Positions 61,293-64,000 of a stretch of DNA of 64,000 bases are shown here, piece after piece. Both the position numbers and the translations under genes were made by a program. Source of the stretch: Bradyrhizobium monzae (lineage in GTDB: Bacteria; Pseudomonadota; Alphaproteobacteria; Rhizobiales; Xanthobacteraceae); contig NZ_JAIRDQ010000009.1 in NCBI RefSeq assembly GCF_021458635.1, positions 62,001 through 126,000 of the forward strand, written 5' to 3'. The notes under the pieces are model-generated. The model had not been told where the DNA came from. It searched no databases and saw only the letters and a list, made by a program, of their open reading frames with translations. Position 1 is the stretch's first letter, and every line of letters begins with the position of its first letter.

Positions 61293-61410
61293 GCCTTGCC
61301 TTGAAGGGGGAGAGGATTCCGACGAATCCTTATTAATCCCAAAATCGGACCGCGGACACCACCTTGAATGGCCCCGAATCAGTCCAGCGGTAGTAAAATC
61401 CGGTGCAAAA

Positions 61411-62757
61411 TCAGGATTTAACGAGCCGGGCTGCAAAAAATCCGTCGAGCCCGCCGAGCTTCGGGTCGGCGTGCGGCAGGTGGCTCGGCAGGGTCCGGAG
61501 ATCGCCCTCTGCGGTGATGATCTCGCTGAGCCCGAAGACCTCGCTGGGCTCGATCGGTACGCGGCGAAGCGCAGGTTCTGCGGCCAGCAGCATGGCGACG
61601 GCCTGCTCGCCTTCTTCGGGTTCCAGCGAACAGGTGCAGTAGACCAGCATCCCGCCGGGCTTGAGCAGCGAGACGGATTTGCGCAGCAGCCGCTGCTGCA
61701 GGACGGTCATCGCCGCGACGTCGGACTCCTGGCGCAGCCACGCAACATCCGGGTGCCGACGGATCGTCCCGGTCGAGGTGCAGGGCGCATCGATCAGGAT
61801 TCCGTCGAGGCCATCCGCCGGGCCCGCCCATTCCACGGCGTCAGCGACGACAGTTTCGGCCTGCAGCGACAGCCGGTTCAGGTTTTCGCGCAGGCGCGCC
61901 ACCCGGGCGGGTGAACGGTCGATCGCCGTGACATGCGCGCCGGCCTGCGCCAGCTGCGCGGTCTTGCCGCCGGGCGCAGCACAGAGATCGGCAATGGATT
62001 TACCTTTGATGTCACCGAACAGCCGGACAGGGAGTGCGGCCGCGGCGTCCTGCACCCACCATTGTCCTTCGGTGAAGCCGGGCAGCATCGTCACCGCGCC
62101 GTGCAGCACCGTGCGCACCGATCCGGTCGGCAGCACTTCGCCGTGCAGCCGGCTCGCCCACTGCTCGGCGTCGGATTTCACGGTCAGATCGAGCGAAGGT
62201 TCGTGACCAAGGGCGAGCGCCATGTCCCGTACGGTCGCCTCACCGTAATGCGCGCTCCAGCGCGCCAGCAGCCAGGGCGGCAGGTCCAGCGATTGCGTGG
62301 CGACCTCCTCGACCAGCGCCTGGCCTTCGCGCGCGCAGCGGCGCAGCACGGCGTTGACGAGGCCGGCATAGCGCGCGGCGCGCCGGTCGGATTGCACCAG
62401 GCGAACGGAGAGATCGACCGCGGCGTGATCGGGCACGTCCATCCAGAGGATCTGCGCGGCGCCGATCAGCAGCGCGCTCTGCGCGCGCGGTGCATCGGAG
62501 GGAATGCCCTTGTCGAGCAGGCGCGACAGCACATGGCCGAGCGTGCCGAGGCGGCGCAAGATGGTCGCGACCAGCCGTCGCATCAGCGCGCGGTCACGGT
62601 CGGCGAGTGTCTTCAGTCCGGGATGGGCGCCGGATCCGTCGAGCTGGTCATCGAGCGTGCGGTGCTTGTGCAGGACGCCGTCGACGATGTCAGCAGCGAT
62701 CCGTCGCGCCGCGAGACCGGGCACTTCGGATGGAGGGGCGAAACGTTGAGATGGCAT
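61411..62757 (-). CDS. 16S rRNA (cytosine-C5)-methyltransferase RsmB/NOP family
   Basis: The 448-residue protein has an N-terminal NusB-like helical domain (ADIVDGVLHKHRTLDDQLD, VPDHAAVDLSVRLVQSDRRAARYAGLVNAVLRR) and a C-terminal SAM-dependent methyltransferase domain: CAAPGGKTAQLAQAGAHVTAID, GILIDAPCTSTGTIRRHPD (motif IV with PC), and LVYCTCSLEPEEGEQAV (motif VI with the catalytic TC). This is the layout of RsmB, which methylates C967 of 16S rRNA; the numbering in this organism is not proven. The ATG at 62757 begins the conserved region. Confidence 0.92.
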   Translation of the reverse strand: MPSQRFAPPSEVPGLAARRIAADIVDGVLHKHRTLDDQLDGSGAHPGLKTLADRDRALMRRLVATILRRLGTLGHVLSRLLDKGIPSDAPRAQSALLIGAAQILWMDVPDHAAVDLSVRLVQSDRRAARYAGLVNAVLRRCAREGQALVEEVATQSLDLPPWLLARWSAHYGEATVRDMALALGHEPSLDLTVKSDAEQWASRLHGEVLPTGSVRTVLHGAVTMLPGFTEGQWWVQDAAAALPVRLFGDIKGKSIADLCAAPGGKTAQLAQAGAHVTAIDRSPARVARLRENLNRLSLQAETVVADAVEWAGPADGLDGILIDAPCTSTGTIRRHPDVAWLRQESDVAAMTVLQQRLLRKSVSLLKPGGMLVYCTCSLEPEEGEQAVAMLLAAEPALRRVPIEPSEVFGLSEIITAEGDLRTLPSHLPHADPKLGGLDGFFAARLVKS

Positions 62758-62945
62758 GCGGAAGTAAGGTTCTGAGCGAGCGGCAGTTCCGCCAATATGG
62801 GCGCATGCCTTAAGAACACCAGCTATGGCATGCGAATATGCCAAATGTAAGAATGGCCTCTGGCGATTTCAGCCCGTCGCGGCCATTTCAGCAATGCGTT
62901 ATTGGATGTCGCGCGTATGACGATCCTGCGCTAGGACCCCGAACG

Positions 62946-63155
62946 ATGAACGACCAGACGCCCGTCCCCGATCGCAAGCCCTTGCCCGCCGCCGCGCAAC
63001 GCGCGCTGGCCGAAGCCGAGGAACGTCGGCGGGCTGCAGTGGCGCATGCCAAGGACGATGCAAAGGCTGCACCGAAGGAATTGCAGGGGCCGAAGGGACC
63101 TGAACCCACGCGCTACGGCGACTGGGAACGCAAGGGCATCGCCTCGGATTTCTGA
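62946..63155 (+). CDS. DUF1674 protein, SDHAF4-like succinate dehydrogenase assembly factor
   Basis: The 69-residue product ends in GPKGPEPTRYGDWERKGIASDF, the invariant signature of DUF1674/SDHAF4 proteins. In mitochondria and some bacteria these bind the flavinylated SdhA subunit and help assemble succinate dehydrogenase. The N-terminal half is a charged helix (AAQRALAEAEERRRAAVAHAKDD). It is divergent from rsmB with a 188-bp gap. A role in SDH assembly here is inferred from the family. Confidence 0.88.
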   Translation: MNDQTPVPDRKPLPAAAQRALAEAEERRRAAVAHAKDDAKAAPKELQGPKGPEPTRYGDWERKGIASDF

Positions 63156-63227
63156 GGCTTGGGCTTTTCGGATTCAGTTTTTCAAGCTCACTTGCCGGTC
63201 CGGCCGACTCAGCCCTAGCGTGCGCGG

Positions 63228-63818
63228 ATGTCGCGCTTCGACCCGGATCGCTCCTATCGGCCGTCTTACGGCGGCTCACCGTTTGGCCGTCGCTTCTCCG
63301 GACTATTGCCGTGGATGTTCGTGGTCGGGATAGTCGTGGCCGTTGTGCTCACCTTCCGGCACGGGACGAGCTGGCCGGTTCCCTATCCGGCCGACGAGCG
63401 CACGCAGGACGCCGAGATCATCCTGCAGCAATCCGGCAATCCCGACAGCCGCCTGCCGATCGATGTCATCCGCACCATCGACGGCGACACCTTTCTTGCG
63501 CGTGTGCATCAGCGCGACGGGCGCGATCTCGTCGCGCGGGTTCGCCTGCGCGGCATCGATGCGCCCGAGATGAAGGCGTCCTGTCAGGACGAGCTGAACA
63601 AGGCGGAAGCCGCCACCGGGGCGCTGCGCAATCTGCTCGGCCAGGGCGGCGTCACCATCTACAATCTAGGCACGGAAAAATACGGACGCGTTCTCGCCGA
63701 CGTCGCGACCAAACGGACCGCCAGCGTTTCGGCGGCGATGCTCGCGGGCGGCTACGCGCGCAGCTACAATGGCGGCCACCGCGACGGCTGGTGCGCGCGC
63801 GGGTGGCGTTTCTGGTGA
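63228..63818 (+). CDS. Membrane-anchored thermonuclease (SNase) family protein
   Basis: The 196-residue protein has one N-terminal membrane helix (LLPWMFVVGIVVAVVLTF) and a staphylococcal-nuclease-like OB fold: IDVIRTIDGDTFLARV, VRLRGIDAPEMKASCQ (calcium-site Asp), then GTEKYGRVLADV, and a C-terminal AAMLAGGYARSY. The Arg/Glu catalytic pattern of SNase is only partly evident, so cleavage activity is likely but not certain. It probably acts on DNA outside the cytoplasm. Five bases beyond the stop lies a bidirectional terminator. Confidence 0.88.
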   Translation: MSRFDPDRSYRPSYGGSPFGRRFSGLLPWMFVVGIVVAVVLTFRHGTSWPVPYPADERTQDAEIILQQSGNPDSRLPIDVIRTIDGDTFLARVHQRDGRDLVARVRLRGIDAPEMKASCQDELNKAEAATGALRNLLGQGGVTIYNLGTEKYGRVLADVATKRTASVSAAMLAGGYARSYNGGHRDGWCARGWRFW

Positions 63819-63819
63819 C

Positions 63820-63850
63820 AAAAAAAGCCGCGTCGAACGCGGCTCTTTCA
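63820..63850. terminator. Bidirectional terminator between nuclease and L,D-transpeptidase
   Basis: AGCCGCG (63826-63832) and CGCGGCT (63838-63844) form a stem with loop TCGAA. Read on the minus strand it is followed by a run of seven Ts, so it is strongest for the L,D-transpeptidase gene; on the plus strand only CTTTCAAT follows. Confidence 0.9.
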
Positions 63851-63872
63851 ATCTCTGTTTGGGTTGCGACGA

Positions 63873-64000
63873 TCAGCGCGCCACGACCACCGTCGTGCCG
63901 ACGGAGACGCGGCCGTAGAGATCGGTGATGTCGTCGTTGAGCATGCGGATGCAGCCGTAGGAGACGAAGCCGCCGACCGAGCCCGGCACGTTGGTGCCGT
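63873..64000 (-). CDS. L,D-transpeptidase, C-terminal part (cut by the window end)
   Basis: Only about 42 codons are present. The reverse strand reads NVPGSVGGFVSYGCIRMLNDD, then a tail that ends in VGTTVVVAR and a TGA at 63873. SYGCIRM carries the catalytic Cys of ErfK/YbiS-type L,D-transpeptidases, which cross-link peptidoglycan or anchor lipoproteins. The N-terminus lies beyond the right edge, so the length and signal peptide are unknown. Confidence 0.9.
   Translation of the reverse strand, partial: GTNVPGSVGGFVSYGCIRMLNDDITDLYGRVSVGTTVVVAR

Overview
The window reads as chromosomal DNA of a Bradyrhizobium-like alphaproteobacterium (Rhizobiales). Reasons: high GC throughout, the order mnmE-mnmG-rsmG-parA-parB with several parS-type palindromes among them, the rsmB-heparinase-purH order at the right end, two PII-AmtB pairs, and interspersed palindromic repeats of the kind scattered through Bradyrhizobium intergenic DNA. 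The genus call is recognition, not a database result. parAB with clustered parS sites suggests the left end lies near the chromosomal replication origin.

Layout. 0.1-6.4 kb (+): tRNA wobble-uridine modification (mnmE, mnmG), 16S rRNA methylation (rsmG) and chromosome segregation (parA, parB), with four parS sites at 1.5-3.8 kb. 6.5-10.8 kb (-): leuS, lptE and holA (tRNA charging, LPS export, DNA polymerase III clamp loader). 11-13 kb: a broken remnant of a diguanylate cyclase facing an intact membrane diguanylate cyclase. 13-16.5 kb: PLP homeostasis protein, a hydratase, an L,D-transpeptidase, an OmpR-type response regulator without a kinase, and a cyclic-nucleotide-binding protein. 16.6-23.8 kb (-): aminotransferase, ftsK, LolA-like protein, xth and a large membrane protein.

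24-30 kb (-): two complete glnK-amtB ammonium modules flank a ClpP-type protease and an ArsR/SRPBCC pair. 30-34 kb: GYF-domain membrane protein, acyl-CoA thioesterase II, a UbiH-type hydroxylase and a Trm112-like protein. 33.7-36.3 kb: a TetR regulator divergent from a three-gene set (membrane protein, enoyl-CoA hydratase, SDR-like protein), with two palindromic operator candidates. 36.5-40.2 kb: PepSY-like periplasmic protein, cytochrome b561 and an MHYT-PAS-GGDEF-EAL c-di-GMP protein. 40-42 kb (-): LON-domain protein and thioredoxin-TPR protein.

42.1-43.3 kb is the clearest accessory insert: a tRNA-Gly(GCC) followed by an AbiEii-type nucleotidyltransferase toxin and a small unrecognised partner, in visibly less GC-rich DNA. 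43.4-45.8 kb: a second TetR regulator with paired 18-bp palindromes, a glutathione S-transferase and an epimerase. 46-48.3 kb: a PQQ-type sugar dehydrogenase and a di-haem cytochrome c. 48-57.6 kb: ketopantoate reductase, a kappa-GST-like isomerase, MATE and MFS transporters, a DUF2239 protein divergent from a GST, and gamma-glutamyltransferase. 57.6-64 kb: purH, heparinase-family protein, rsmB, an SDHAF4-like protein, a staphylococcal-type nuclease, and the end of an L,D-transpeptidase cut by the window edge.

Most of the window is ordinary core genome. The parts most worth following are the AbiEii pair with its non-standard partner, the parS cluster with a site overlapping a possible start of rsmG, the several regulator/operator pairs, and the decayed GGDEF gene.
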